Positions 42,044-51,058 of a DNA stretch of 64,000 nt are shown here, piece after piece (the first letter of the stretch is position 1; each line of letters opens with the position of its first letter). The notes below the pieces were generated by a model. The model searched no databases. It was given only the letters and a program-made list of their open reading frames with translations, and had not been told where the DNA came from. This DNA is from Streptomyces ficellus (lineage in GTDB: Bacteria; Actinomycetota; Actinomycetes; Streptomycetales; Streptomycetaceae), in assembly GCF_009739905.1 (NCBI RefSeq), contig NZ_CP034279.1:6820001-6884000 (forward strand). Reading direction: 5' to 3'. Both the position numbers and the translations under genes were made by a program.

Positions 42044-43153
42044 ATGGAGACGGAGCTGAGCAAGCGCCTGGGTGTCGAGCACGCCATCTTCGGCTTCACA
42101 CCCTTCCCCGCCGTGGCGGCCGCCATCACCAGAGCGGGCGGGTTCGGCGTGCTCGGCGCCGTCCGCTACACCGCCCCCGGCGACCTGGCCCGCGACCTCG
42201 ACTGGATGCAGGACCACACCGACGGCCTGCCCTACGGCCTCGACGTCGTCATGCCCGCCAAGAAAGTGGAGGGGGTGACCGAGGCCGACGTCGAGGCGAT
42301 GATCCCCGACGGGCACCGGCGTTTCGTCGCCAAGGTCCTCGCCGAGCACGGCGTGCCCCCGCTCGCCGACGGCGAAGCGTCCGGCTGGCGCATCACCGGC
42401 TGGATGGAGGAGGTCGCCCGCGGCCAGCTCGACGTCGCCTTCGACTACCCCGTCAAGCTCCTGGCCAACGCCCTCGGCCCGCCCCCCGCCGACGTCGTCG
42501 ACCGCGCCCACCGGCACGGCGTCCTCGTCGCCGCCCTCGCCGGCAGCGCCAGGCACGCACGCCGCCACGCCGAGGCGGGGATCGACATAGTCGTCGCACA
42601 GGGCTACGAGGCGGGCGGCCACACCGGGGAGATCGCGTCCATGGTCCTCACGCCCGAGGTCGTCGACGCCGTCGCCCCCCTGCCCGTCCTCGCCGCCGGC
42701 GGCATCGGCAGCGGCGAGCAGATCGCCGCCGGGCTCGCCCTCGGCGCACAGGGCGTCTGGCTCGGCTCGATCTGGCTCACCACCACCGAGGCCGACCTCC
42801 ACTCACGCGCCCTCACCGCCAAGCTGCTGGCCGCCGGCTCCGGCGACACCGTCCGCTCCCGGGCCCTCACCGGCAAACCCGCCCGCCAGCTGCGCACCGA
42901 GTGGACCGACGCCTGGGACGACCCGGAGGGCCCCGGAGCCCTGCCCATGCCCCTCCAGGGCCTGCTGGTCGCCGACGCCGTCTCCCGGATCCAGAAGTAC
43001 GAGGCCGAGCCGCTGCTCGGCACGCCCGTCGGCCAGATCGTCGGACGCATGACCGCCGAGCGCCCCGTGCGGGAGGTCTTCGACGACCTCACCCGCGGCT
43101 TCGAACGGGCCGTCACCCGCCTCGACCGCATCGCGAAGAGGAGCCGGTCATGA
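42044..43153 (+). CDS. Nitronate monooxygenase family flavoprotein
   Basis: A 369-residue TIM-barrel FMN protein of the nitronate monooxygenase/2-nitropropane dioxygenase family. Motifs: HAIFGFTPFPAVAAAITRAG at the N-terminus, VVAQGYEAGGHTGEIAS (with a conserved catalytic-region His), VLAAGGIGSGEQIAAGLALG and GVWLGSIWL for phosphate binding. In mycobacteria a relative (IpdC) works in sterol ring degradation, which fits the linked catabolic genes here, although the exact reaction is not resolved. It is translationally coupled to the downstream acyl-CoA ligase (ATGA). Confidence 0.88.
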   Translation: METELSKRLGVEHAIFGFTPFPAVAAAITRAGGFGVLGAVRYTAPGDLARDLDWMQDHTDGLPYGLDVVMPAKKVEGVTEADVEAMIPDGHRRFVAKVLAEHGVPPLADGEASGWRITGWMEEVARGQLDVAFDYPVKLLANALGPPPADVVDRAHRHGVLVAALAGSARHARRHAEAGIDIVVAQGYEAGGHTGEIASMVLTPEVVDAVAPLPVLAAGGIGSGEQIAAGLALGAQGVWLGSIWLTTTEADLHSRALTAKLLAAGSGDTVRSRALTGKPARQLRTEWTDAWDDPEGPGALPMPLQGLLVADAVSRIQKYEAEPLLGTPVGQIVGRMTAERPVREVFDDLTRGFERAVTRLDRIAKRSRS

Positions 43154-44775
43154 CCACCCCGCCGAACACCGGGCCCACCCGGCCGCCCGACGCCGGGCCC
43201 GCCGCAGCGCCCACCGGACCCCCCACCGCACCGCCCAACGGCTTCTGGGCGCAGGCCGCCGCCGATCCCGCCCGTACCGTCCTGACCGCACCCGACGGCG
43301 AGGAGTGGACCGCGGGGCGGCTGCACGGCGACGCCAACCGCCTCGTCCACGGTTTGCGCGCGGCCGGCCTCACCACCGGCGACGCGTTCGCCGTCGTCCT
43401 GCCCAACGGCCCCGAGTTCCTCACCGCCTACCTTGCCGCCTCCCAGGCGGGCCTCTACCTCGTTCCCGTCAACCACCACCTCGTCGGACCCGAGATCGCG
43501 TGGATCGTGTCCGACTCCGGCGCCAAGGTGCTCATCGCCCACGAACGGTTCGCCGACGCCGCCCGGGCCGCCGCCGACGAGGCCGGACTCGCGCCGAGCC
43601 ACCGCTACGCCGTGGGCGGCGGCATCGGCACGTTCCGCCCGTACACCGACCTGCTCGACGGGCGGCCCGGCTCGCCGCCCGCCGGACGCACCCTCGGCTG
43701 GGTGATGAACTACACCTCCGGAACCACCGGCCGCCCGCGCGGCATCCGCCGGCCCCTGCCCGGCCGGCCCCCGGAGGAGGCGCACCTGGGCGGCTTCCTC
43801 GGCATCTTCGGCATCACGCCGCACAACGGGAACGTCCACCTGGTCTGCTCGCCGCTCTACCACACGGCCGTCCTCCAGTTCGCGGGCGCGGCCCTCCACA
43901 TAGGCCACCCACTGGTGATCATGGACAAGTGGACGCCCGAGGAGATGCTGCGTCTCATCGACACCCACCGGTGCACCCACACCCACATGGTCCCCACGCA
44001 GTTCCACCGCCTCCTCGCCCTGCCCGCCGAGGTCAGGGACCGGTACGACGTGACGTCCATGCGCCACGCCATCCACGGCGCCGCCCCCTGCCCCGACCAC
44101 GTCAAACGGGCGATGATCGACTGGTGGGGCACCTGCGTCGAGGAGTACTACGCGGCGAGCGAGGGCGGCGGCGCGTTCGCCACCGCCCAGGAGTGGCTGA
44201 AGAAGCCCGGAACGGTCGGCAAGGCGTGGCCCATCAGCGAACTCGCCGTCTTCGACGACGACGGCGAGCGCCTGCCTCCCGGGGAACTCGGCACCGTCTA
44301 CATGAAGATGACGACCGGCGGCTTCCGCTACCACAAGGACGAGGACAAGACCGCCAGGAACCGCATCGGCGACTACTTCACCGTCGGCGACCTCGGCCAC
44401 CTCGACGAGGACGGCTACCTCTTCCTCCGCGACCGCAAGATCGACATGATCATCTCGGGGGGCGTCAACATCTACCCGGCCGAGATCGAGGCGGCGCTGC
44501 TGACCCACCCCGCGGTCGCCGACGCCGCCGCGTTCGGCGTCCCGCACCCGGAGTGGGGCGAGGAGGTCAAGGCGGTCGTCGAACCCGCCGACGGTCACGC
44601 GCCGGGTGACGCCCTGGCCGCCGCGATCCTCGGGCACTGCGCCGAACGGCTCGCCGGCTACAAGCGCCCCAGGAGCGTCGACTTCGTCGCCGCGATGCCC
44701 CGCGACCCCAACGGCAAGCTCTACAAGCGCCATCTGCGCGCCCCGTACTGGGAGGGCCTCGAGCGCCCCCTGTGA
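43150..44775 (+). CDS. Acyl-CoA synthetase (FadD4-like)
   Basis: A 541-residue AMP-forming ligase that activates a carboxylic acid as its CoA thioester through an acyl-AMP. After a 30-residue Pro/Ala-rich leader, the motifs are NYTSGTTGRPRGIRR (AMP binding), YYAASEGGG, YFTVGDLGHLDEDGYLFL and RKIDMIISGGVNIYPAEIE (C-terminal hinge), ending PRDPNGKLYKRHLR with the catalytic Lys. The pocket is not diagnostic, but similar mycobacterial FadD proteins activate fatty or sterol-derived acids. It starts inside the stop codon of the monooxygenase gene, and the two likely process the same compound. Confidence 0.9.
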   Translation: MTTPPNTGPTRPPDAGPAAAPTGPPTAPPNGFWAQAAADPARTVLTAPDGEEWTAGRLHGDANRLVHGLRAAGLTTGDAFAVVLPNGPEFLTAYLAASQAGLYLVPVNHHLVGPEIAWIVSDSGAKVLIAHERFADAARAAADEAGLAPSHRYAVGGGIGTFRPYTDLLDGRPGSPPAGRTLGWVMNYTSGTTGRPRGIRRPLPGRPPEEAHLGGFLGIFGITPHNGNVHLVCSPLYHTAVLQFAGAALHIGHPLVIMDKWTPEEMLRLIDTHRCTHTHMVPTQFHRLLALPAEVRDRYDVTSMRHAIHGAAPCPDHVKRAMIDWWGTCVEEYYAASEGGGAFATAQEWLKKPGTVGKAWPISELAVFDDDGERLPPGELGTVYMKMTTGGFRYHKDEDKTARNRIGDYFTVGDLGHLDEDGYLFLRDRKIDMIISGGVNIYPAEIEAALLTHPAVADAAAFGVPHPEWGEEVKAVVEPADGHAPGDALAAAILGHCAERLAGYKRPRSVDFVAAMPRDPNGKLYKRHLRAPYWEGLERPL

Positions 44776-44873
44776 CCCGGGCCCGGCGGGTCCTCGCGGG
44801 CGCCGGCCCGCCGTCGTACCCGTTTCGGCGCCCCCGCCGCGCGGTGCGGCCCCCGCTCTGGCAGCGTGGCGGC

Positions 44874-46187
44874 ATGGGCACCGGCACGGGCGAGGGCAGG
44901 GGCGAAGACACGGGCAACGGCAAGGGCTCGGGCGAAGACGCGGACAACGGCAAGGGCTCGGGCGAGGGAGCGGGCACGGGCGAGGGACCGGACAGCGGTA
45001 CGGCCACCGGCGGCGCGGACGGACCCGGCGGGCCGGGCGCGCCCGGGCCTGTCGCGCCCGGGCCCGGCGACGGGGGCGGTGCGGGCGGCGGGCTCGTCGG
45101 GGTGCGGATCGTGCGTCAGTGGACGACCTGGGTACCGGTGGTCGCCGTGGTCGTCCTCGCCCTCGGGTGGGGGCGCGACCTGCCCGGGCCGTTCGTCGCG
45201 CTCGTGGGGGCCTGCCTGATCGGCTCCGTGCTGTCGGCCGTGCACCACGCCGAGGTGGTGGCCCACCGGGTGGGCGAGCCGTTCGGGTCGCTGGTCCTGG
45301 CCGTCGCCGTGACCGTCATCGAGGTCGGGCTCATCGTCATGCTCATGGCCGGCGGAGGCGACAAGGCGTCCACCTACGCCCGGGACACCGTGTTCGCCGC
45401 CGTCATGATCACTTGCAACGGCATCGTCGGCCTGTCGCTCCTCGTCGCGGCCCTCCGCAGACGGGTCGCCGTCTTCAACGCGGAGGGCTCCGGCGGCGCC
45501 CTCGCCACCGTCATCACGCTGGCCGCCATGACACTGGTGCTGCCCAGTTTCACCACCAGCCATCCGGGGCCCGAGTTCACCGGGGCGCAGCTGGTCTTCG
45601 CCGCCGTCGCCTCGCTGTGCCTGTACGGGATCTTCGTCGGCGTACAGACCGTCCGGCACCGCGAGTACTTCCTGCCCATCGCTCCCGAGGCGGATGCCGC
45701 CGGCGACGACTGGCGGGCCTCACCGCCCACGCTCCGCGAGACGTGGTGGAGCCTCGGGCTGCTGTTCGTGGCGCTCCTCGCCGTCGTCGGCAACGCCAAG
45801 CTCGTGTCACCGGCCATCGAGGACGGTGTCGAGTCGGCGGGCCTGCCCAAGGCGGTCGTCGGTGTGGTCATCGCCCTGATGGTGCTGCTGCCGGAGACCC
45901 TGGCGGCGGTCAGGGCCGCCCGCCGCGACCGGGTGCAGACCAGCCTCAACCTGGCGTACGGGTCCGCCATCGCCAGCATCGGGCTGACCGTCCCGGCGAT
46001 CGCGCTCGCCTCCGTCTGGCTGTCCGGACCCCTGGTGCTGGGCCTCGGCCCGCTGCACCTGGCGCTGCTGGCCCTCACCGCCGCCGTGAGCGCCCTGACC
46101 GTGGTGCCCGGCCGGGCCAACGTCCTCCAGGGCGGCGTCCACCTGGTGCTGTTCGCCGCCTTCGTGTTCCTCTCCTTCAGCCCCTGA
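44874..46187 (+). CDS. ChaA-type calcium/proton antiporter
   Basis: A 437-residue cation exchanger with about 11 helices. The two CaCA repeat motifs are visible: LAVAVTVIEVGLIVMLMAGGG in the first half and ALMVLLPETLAAVRAARRDR with NLAYGSAIASIGLTVPAIAL in the second, each with the conserved Glu that binds the cation. It is like E. coli ChaA, exchanging Ca2+ or Na+/K+ for protons. The first 75 residues form a Gly/Thr/Glu low-complexity tract, encoded by a 30-bp repeat, which is not part of the family; translation could start later. Confidence 0.85.
   Translation: MGTGTGEGRGEDTGNGKGSGEDADNGKGSGEGAGTGEGPDSGTATGGADGPGGPGAPGPVAPGPGDGGGAGGGLVGVRIVRQWTTWVPVVAVVVLALGWGRDLPGPFVALVGACLIGSVLSAVHHAEVVAHRVGEPFGSLVLAVAVTVIEVGLIVMLMAGGGDKASTYARDTVFAAVMITCNGIVGLSLLVAALRRRVAVFNAEGSGGALATVITLAAMTLVLPSFTTSHPGPEFTGAQLVFAAVASLCLYGIFVGVQTVRHREYFLPIAPEADAAGDDWRASPPTLRETWWSLGLLFVALLAVVGNAKLVSPAIEDGVESAGLPKAVVGVVIALMVLLPETLAAVRAARRDRVQTSLNLAYGSAIASIGLTVPAIALASVWLSGPLVLGLGPLHLALLALTAAVSALTVVPGRANVLQGGVHLVLFAAFVFLSFSP
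44901..44960. repeat. 30-bp direct repeat in a coding N-terminus
   Basis: Two 30-bp units (28 of 30 bases identical) run back to back within the Gly/Glu-rich N-terminal part of the ChaA-like gene. Confidence 0.85.
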
Positions 46188-46375
46188 CGGCCAGTTCTGA
46201 CCACGCCGCGCGAGGCGTGCTCGAATTGGACCGTATTGCGGCCGAAAGAATCTCACTGGCCGTTGCGTTCGCGCCATATGGCACGTGCGGGGAATCCCGT
46301 GTTCCGCGACGAAGGCGGTGCCCGGGGCGATTTCGTCACTCCCCGCGCACATCAATTCCAGTCACCGGAAGCAAA

Positions 46376-46391
46376 CGTGACATGCGTCACG
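46376..46391. promoter_or_regulatory. Putative operator palindrome
   Basis: CGTGAC-ATGC-GTCACG has perfect six-base arms with a four-base spacer, about 250 bases upstream of the NRPS start. No cognate regulator is encoded in the cluster. Confidence 0.4.
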
Positions 46392-46588
46392 GTGGACCCC
46401 TCCGGCTGGGATGGTTTCAATTGGCGGACCCATGCGGTCTCACCATCCGGATGGGTGCCACGGGGGATTGCGAGGAGGTCCACACCGAAAGGCCGCGTCT
46501 CCAACCAGGGTCACGTCGCACCGCGACGCCCAGCACGCGGGGCCATTTTACTTCCTCGTTCAACTCTCCTTGCTTCAACCAACGGTAT

Positions 46589-46610
46589 CCGGGGCGCTCG
46601 TGCGCCCCGG
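46589..46610 (+). promoter_or_regulatory. Leader hairpin before the NRPS start
   Basis: A 9-bp perfect stem (CCGGGGCGC / GCGCCCCGG) with a TCGT tetraloop, extendable by four pairs (GTAT/ATAC) across one bulged C. It ends about 33 bases before the NRPS ATG, suitable for attenuation or mRNA stabilisation. Confidence 0.5.
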
Positions 46611-46642
46611 CATACGGCGAAGCTCGACCGAGAGGGATGGCA

Positions 46643-49600
46643 ATGACGGACAGCAGCCGCACGGACCGGGCATCCGGAGGCGGCGACCGGTTCGACAAGT
46701 TCCCGCTGACCGAGATCCAGTACGCGTACTGGGTCGGCCGGGGATCCAACTTCGTGCTCGGCAACGTCGCACCGCACGCGTACTTCGAACTCGAGGGACG
46801 ACGCCTCGACCCCGACGTCCTCTCACGCTCCTGGCGCACCCTGATCGAACGCCACGACATGCTCCGCGCGATCGTCGACGAGGACGGCCGGCAACGCGTC
46901 CTCGCCTCCGTACCGAAGTTCGAGGTGCGATGTACCGACCTGCGGTCGGCGCCGCCGGACGAGGCGGAACGGACGCTGACCGCCATACGCGACGAGATGT
47001 CCCACCACGTCTACACGGCCGCCGACTGGCCGCTGTTCGACATCCGCCTCTCGCGCCTGCCGGGCCACGACCGGCTGCACGTCAGCGTGGACCTCCTCAT
47101 GGTCGACCTGGCCAGCCTCACCCTGCTGTTCAGCGAGTGGAGCGCCCTGTGCCAGGACTCCGCCCTCGAACTGCCCCCGGTGGACGTGACGTTCCGCGAC
47201 TACGCCCTGGCCCTGGAGCGCGGCTCCCAGGCACCCCGGCACCGCAACGCCCTCGACTACTGGACCTCCCGCGCCACGACCCTCGCCCCGCCGCCGGACC
47301 TGCCGCTGGCCACCTCACCCGTCAGCGTCCACAAACCGCGCTTCACCCACCGCGAGTACCACCTGCCCGAGGAGGACTGGAAGCGCCTCCAGGCCCGCTG
47401 CGAAGCACGCGGCCTCACCCCCACCGCCGTCCTCGCCGCGGTCTTCTCCGAAGTCCTCGCCGTCTGGAGCGGCACCCGGCGCTTCACCCTCAACCTCACC
47501 CTCTTCAACCGCCTGCCGCTGCTCCTGGAGCGGAACGAGGCGGGCAAACGGATCGTCCACCCGCACCTGCGCCGCATGGTCGGCGACTTCACCTCCATCT
47601 GCCTGCTGGAGATGGACGCCTCGGCGGGACGCTCGCTCACCGAGCGCGCCGACGCCACCCAGACCCAGCTCCAGCGCGACCTGCGCCACCGCCAGGTCAG
47701 CGCCCTGCAGACGCTGCGCGAACGCCGCAGGCTCGGCCTCCAGAGCGGCTTCGAGACGATGCCCGTCGTCTTCACCAGCGGCCTCGGCACCGCGGCGGAC
47801 GTCTCCGACGCCATGGCGTACTTCGGCGACATCTCCTACCGGGTCAGCCAGACCCCGCAGGTGTGGCTCGACCACCAGGTCGTCGACTTCACCGGCTCCC
47901 TCGACCTCACCTGGGACTGCGTCGAGGAGCTGTTCCCCGAGGGCCTCCTGGACGACATGTTCGCCACCTACTGCGCGACCGTCGAACGGCTGGCGCGCCA
48001 GGACGCGCCGTGGGACGAGGAACTGGGCCTCACCCTCCCCGGCCACCAGCTGACCGGCCGCCGGCAGGCCAACGCGACGGACGGCCCGCGCCCCGGGGGA
48101 CTGCTGATCGACCCGTTCCTCGACCGCGCCGCCGCCCACCCCGAGCGGCCCGCCGTCCTGACCGCCACCCGCGAGGTCACCTACGGCGAACTCGCCGCCC
48201 ACGCCGACGCCGTACGGCAGCAGGTCGAGACCGCCGCCGCCGGCCGGGAACTCCGTGACCGCCTCGTGGGCATCACCCTCGACAAGGGGCCGGAGCAGGT
48301 CGCCGCCGCCTACGGCGTCACCATGGCGGGCGCCGCGTACCTCCCCGTCGGCACCACCCTCCCGGCGCAGCGCCGGGCCCGGATCCTCGCCGACGGCGCC
48401 GCGGCCGCCGTCGTCACCGACAGCGCCCTGGACGCCGCCCTCGAATGGCCCGCCGACGTGCCCCGCCTCCTCGCCGACCGCACCGAGCACCCGCCCGCCA
48501 AGCCCGGCGACGGCCGCCGTCCCTCGGGACCCGCCCGGCCCGGCGACCTCGCCTACGTCCTGTACACCTCCGGCTCCACGGGCACCCCCAAGGGCGTCAT
48601 GATCGAGCACGGCGCCGTGCTGAACACCGTCGACGACATCAACGAGCGGTTCGGCGTCGGGCCCGCGGACCGCGTCTTCGGCCTCGCCGACCTCGGCTTC
48701 GACCTGTCCGTGTACGACCTGTTCGGCACCCACGCGGCCGGTGCCGCGCTCGTCCTGCCCGACCCGGACATGCGCTCCGAACCCGCCCACTGGGCGAAGG
48801 TCATGACGCAGCACGGCGTCACCGTCTGGAACTCCGTCCCCGCGCAGATGCAGATGCTGGTGGAGCACCTGGAAGCGGGCGGCGAAGTCCCCGAACGCCT
48901 CAGGCTCGTGATGCTCAGCGGCGACTGGATCCCCGTCGACCTGCCCCGCCGCATCCACGACCTGTGGCCGGACGCCGAGGTCGTCAGCCTGGGCGGCGCC
49001 ACCGAGGCGTCCATCTGGTCCATCCACCACCGCGTCGACGAGGTCCCGCAGGGCGCCAAGAGCGTCCCGTACGGCGTCCCGCTGCGCAACCAGACCTTCC
49101 ACGTGCTGGACGACCGCATGGAACCCTGTCCGGTGTGGACCGCCGGCCAGCTGTACATCGGCGGCATCGGCCTCGCCCGTGGCTACTGGGGCGACGAGGA
49201 ACGCACCGCTGCCAGTTTCGTCCACCACCCGCGCACCGGCGAACGCCTCTACCGCACCGGCGACTTCGGGCGCTACACCGCCGACGGGACCATCGAGTTC
49301 CTCGGCCGCCGCGACGGCCAGGTGAAGATCAACGGCCACCGTGTCGAACTCGGGGAGATCGAGACGACGCTCTCCCAGCACCCGGGAGTGGACGCCTCGG
49401 TGGTGGTGAAGTCCGCCGACGGCGCGGGCGCCGCCCGCCTCCACGGATACGTCGTCCCCTCACCGCGCGACGAGACGCTGTTCGTGACCGAGCGCGCGGA
49501 GCCCGCGGCGAGCAGGGAGCTGTGGCGGGCCGTCGGCTCGGCCGCCGAACGGCCCGCCGAGGGACCCGAGCCCGACGCGCTGCGCTCCGCCTGGGACGTG

Positions 49601-51058
49601 CTGAACGAGGTGTACACGAGCGCGACCGCCGCGGCGTTCCGCTCCTTCGGCCTGCCGCACACCCCCGGGGCCACGTTCGACCCCGCGGCCCTGCGCGGCG
49701 CGGGCGTCGCACCCCGCTACGAGCGCTGGCTGACGCGCGCCGTCGCCGGCCTCGAAGCCACCGGGTACCTGCGCACCACCCCCGGCGGCCGGATCGTGGC
49801 GCGCGAACTGCCCGCCGCCCTGCCCCCCGAGCTCAACGCCCGGGCCCGCCGGGTGCTGGGGGACGTCCTCGGTATCGAGGAGGACGTCACCGACTGGATG
49901 CTCACCCTCGCCGGCGGCCTCGCCGACGTCCTCACCCAGAGCGTCCACTCGGCCGAGCTGTACGCCTCGGACCGCACGCCCGGCGTCTACGACCGGCTCT
50001 TCGGCCCCACCTACGCGGCCGCGGCCCAGGCCGTGGCGGCGCTCGCCGGACAGTGGCCGCAGGACCGCCCGCTGAAGGCCATGGAAGTCGGCTCAGGATA
50101 CGGGTCGCTGACCCGCCACCTGCTGCCGCTGCTGCCCCCCGAGCGCACCGAGTACCTCTTCACCGACATCTCGCGCTACTTCACCGACCGGGCCCGCACC
50201 GAGTTCGCCGACCACCCGGCCCTGCGCTACGACCTGTTCGACCTGGACCAGCCGCCCGCCGTGCAGGGGTTCGGCGACCAGTCCGCCGACCTCCTCGTCG
50301 CCGCGAGCGTGCTGCACGACATGCGGCGCATCCGCCCCACACTGAAGAACCTGCGGTCCATGACCGCCCCCGGCGGCATCCTCCTGATGGTCGAACAGAC
50401 CACCTTCCACCCGTGGTTCGACCTCGTCATGGGCCTCCAGCAGGGCTTCGACAACTTCGAGGACACCGAACTGCGCGACCGCCACTGCCTGCTCTCCCGC
50501 GACCAGTGGCGCGCCGAACTCGCCGCCGCCGGCTACGACCGCGCCGAAATCCTCACCACCCGCGGCGGCCCGGCCTCCGTCGGCTTCGACGTCATCGTCG
50601 CCCAGGCACCCGACACCCGCCGCCGCTTCGAACCCGAGGCACTGCGCGCCTTCGCCGCGGAACGCCTGCCCCGCCACATGGTTCCCGCACAGATCCTGGC
50701 CCTGGACGAGCTGCCGCTCAACACCACGGGCAAGGTGGACCGCGCCGCCCTCGCCAAGGCGGGCGCGCGCGGCGCCTCACGCGGCCGGCCCGCGAAGCCG
50801 CCGCGCACCGACCGGCAGCGCAAGCTGGTCGAGATCTGGCGCGAGGTGCTCGGACTGAGCCAGGTGGACCTGGACGACGACTTCCTCGACGCGGGCGGGG
50901 ACTCGCTGCTCGCCGCACGGCTCGTCGCCCACCTCCAGACCGCGTTCGACGTCTCCGTGCCGGTCGGCACGGTCCTCCAGTACACGACGGTGGAGGCGCT
51001 CGACGGCTACCTCGAGCAGCTCCTCGGACCGTCCGAGCTCATGCCCGGGGAGAAGTGA
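46643..51058 (+). CDS. Single-module NRPS: cyclization, cysteine-type adenylation with embedded methyltransferase, carrier protein
   Basis: A 1471-residue protein. The cyclization domain (about 20-455) has the diagnostic DLLMVDLAS motif (Asp150, Asp155), so it condenses and cyclises Cys/Ser/Thr into a thiazoline or oxazoline. The adenylation domain starts near 480 (YVLYTSGSTGTPKGV). Its pocket residues read D687, L688, Y691, N730, M757, S759, L783, I791, W792, i.e. DLYNMSLIW, the known cysteine code. A methyltransferase domain of about 300 residues (EVGSGYG at 1148-1154; LLMVEQTTFHPWFDLVMG) is inserted before the A10 Lys (Lys1364). The carrier domain carries DAGGDS with Ser1421. There is no thioesterase domain. 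The architecture is that of pyochelin/yersiniabactin modules. Translation starts best at 46643 (GAGAGGG six bases upstream). Confidence 0.92.
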   Translation: MTDSSRTDRASGGGDRFDKFPLTEIQYAYWVGRGSNFVLGNVAPHAYFELEGRRLDPDVLSRSWRTLIERHDMLRAIVDEDGRQRVLASVPKFEVRCTDLRSAPPDEAERTLTAIRDEMSHHVYTAADWPLFDIRLSRLPGHDRLHVSVDLLMVDLASLTLLFSEWSALCQDSALELPPVDVTFRDYALALERGSQAPRHRNALDYWTSRATTLAPPPDLPLATSPVSVHKPRFTHREYHLPEEDWKRLQARCEARGLTPTAVLAAVFSEVLAVWSGTRRFTLNLTLFNRLPLLLERNEAGKRIVHPHLRRMVGDFTSICLLEMDASAGRSLTERADATQTQLQRDLRHRQVSALQTLRERRRLGLQSGFETMPVVFTSGLGTAADVSDAMAYFGDISYRVSQTPQVWLDHQVVDFTGSLDLTWDCVEELFPEGLLDDMFATYCATVERLARQDAPWDEELGLTLPGHQLTGRRQANATDGPRPGGLLIDPFLDRAAAHPERPAVLTATREVTYGELAAHADAVRQQVETAAAGRELRDRLVGITLDKGPEQVAAAYGVTMAGAAYLPVGTTLPAQRRARILADGAAAAVVTDSALDAALEWPADVPRLLADRTEHPPAKPGDGRRPSGPARPGDLAYVLYTSGSTGTPKGVMIEHGAVLNTVDDINERFGVGPADRVFGLADLGFDLSVYDLFGTHAAGAALVLPDPDMRSEPAHWAKVMTQHGVTVWNSVPAQMQMLVEHLEAGGEVPERLRLVMLSGDWIPVDLPRRIHDLWPDAEVVSLGGATEASIWSIHHRVDEVPQGAKSVPYGVPLRNQTFHVLDDRMEPCPVWTAGQLYIGGIGLARGYWGDEERTAASFVHHPRTGERLYRTGDFGRYTADGTIEFLGRRDGQVKINGHRVELGEIETTLSQHPGVDASVVVKSADGAGAARLHGYVVPSPRDETLFVTERAEPAASRELWRAVGSAAERPAEGPEPDALRSAWDVLNEVYTSATAAAFRSFGLPHTPGATFDPAALRGAGVAPRYERWLTRAVAGLEATGYLRTTPGGRIVARELPAALPPELNARARRVLGDVLGIEEDVTDWMLTLAGGLADVLTQSVHSAELYASDRTPGVYDRLFGPTYAAAAQAVAALAGQWPQDRPLKAMEVGSGYGSLTRHLLPLLPPERTEYLFTDISRYFTDRARTEFADHPALRYDLFDLDQPPAVQGFGDQSADLLVAASVLHDMRRIRPTLKNLRSMTAPGGILLMVEQTTFHPWFDLVMGLQQGFDNFEDTELRDRHCLLSRDQWRAELAAAGYDRAEILTTRGGPASVGFDVIVAQAPDTRRRFEPEALRAFAAERLPRHMVPAQILALDELPLNTTGKVDRAALAKAGARGASRGRPAKPPRTDRQRKLVEIWREVLGLSQVDLDDDFLDAGGDSLLAARLVAHLQTAFDVSVPVGTVLQYTTVEALDGYLEQLLGPSELMPGEK

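Larger units (their letters stand above)
46188..46642 (+). promoter_or_regulatory. 455-bp leader region of the NRPS operon
   Basis: No coding gene is visible. The base composition is clearly less GC-rich than the neighbouring genes. It holds a perfect CGTGAC-ATGC-GTCACG palindrome (46376-46391), a 7-bp long-range stem (GGATGGT at 46409-46415 with ACCATCC at 46442-46448), and a strong hairpin at 46589-46610 just before the ribosome site. Together these suggest a regulated promoter plus structured 5' RNA. Confidence 0.55.

Noticed and set aside
46376..46391. Zur/DmdR-type metal box
   Set aside because: The palindrome CGTGAC-ATGC-GTCACG does not resemble the iron-box or zinc-box sequences I know, so no metal regulator is assigned.
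46188..46642. T-box or cysteine-attenuator riboswitch before the NRPS
   Set aside because: The leader has hairpins but I could not find a T-box bulge sequence or a Cys-rich leader peptide, so I report only structure.
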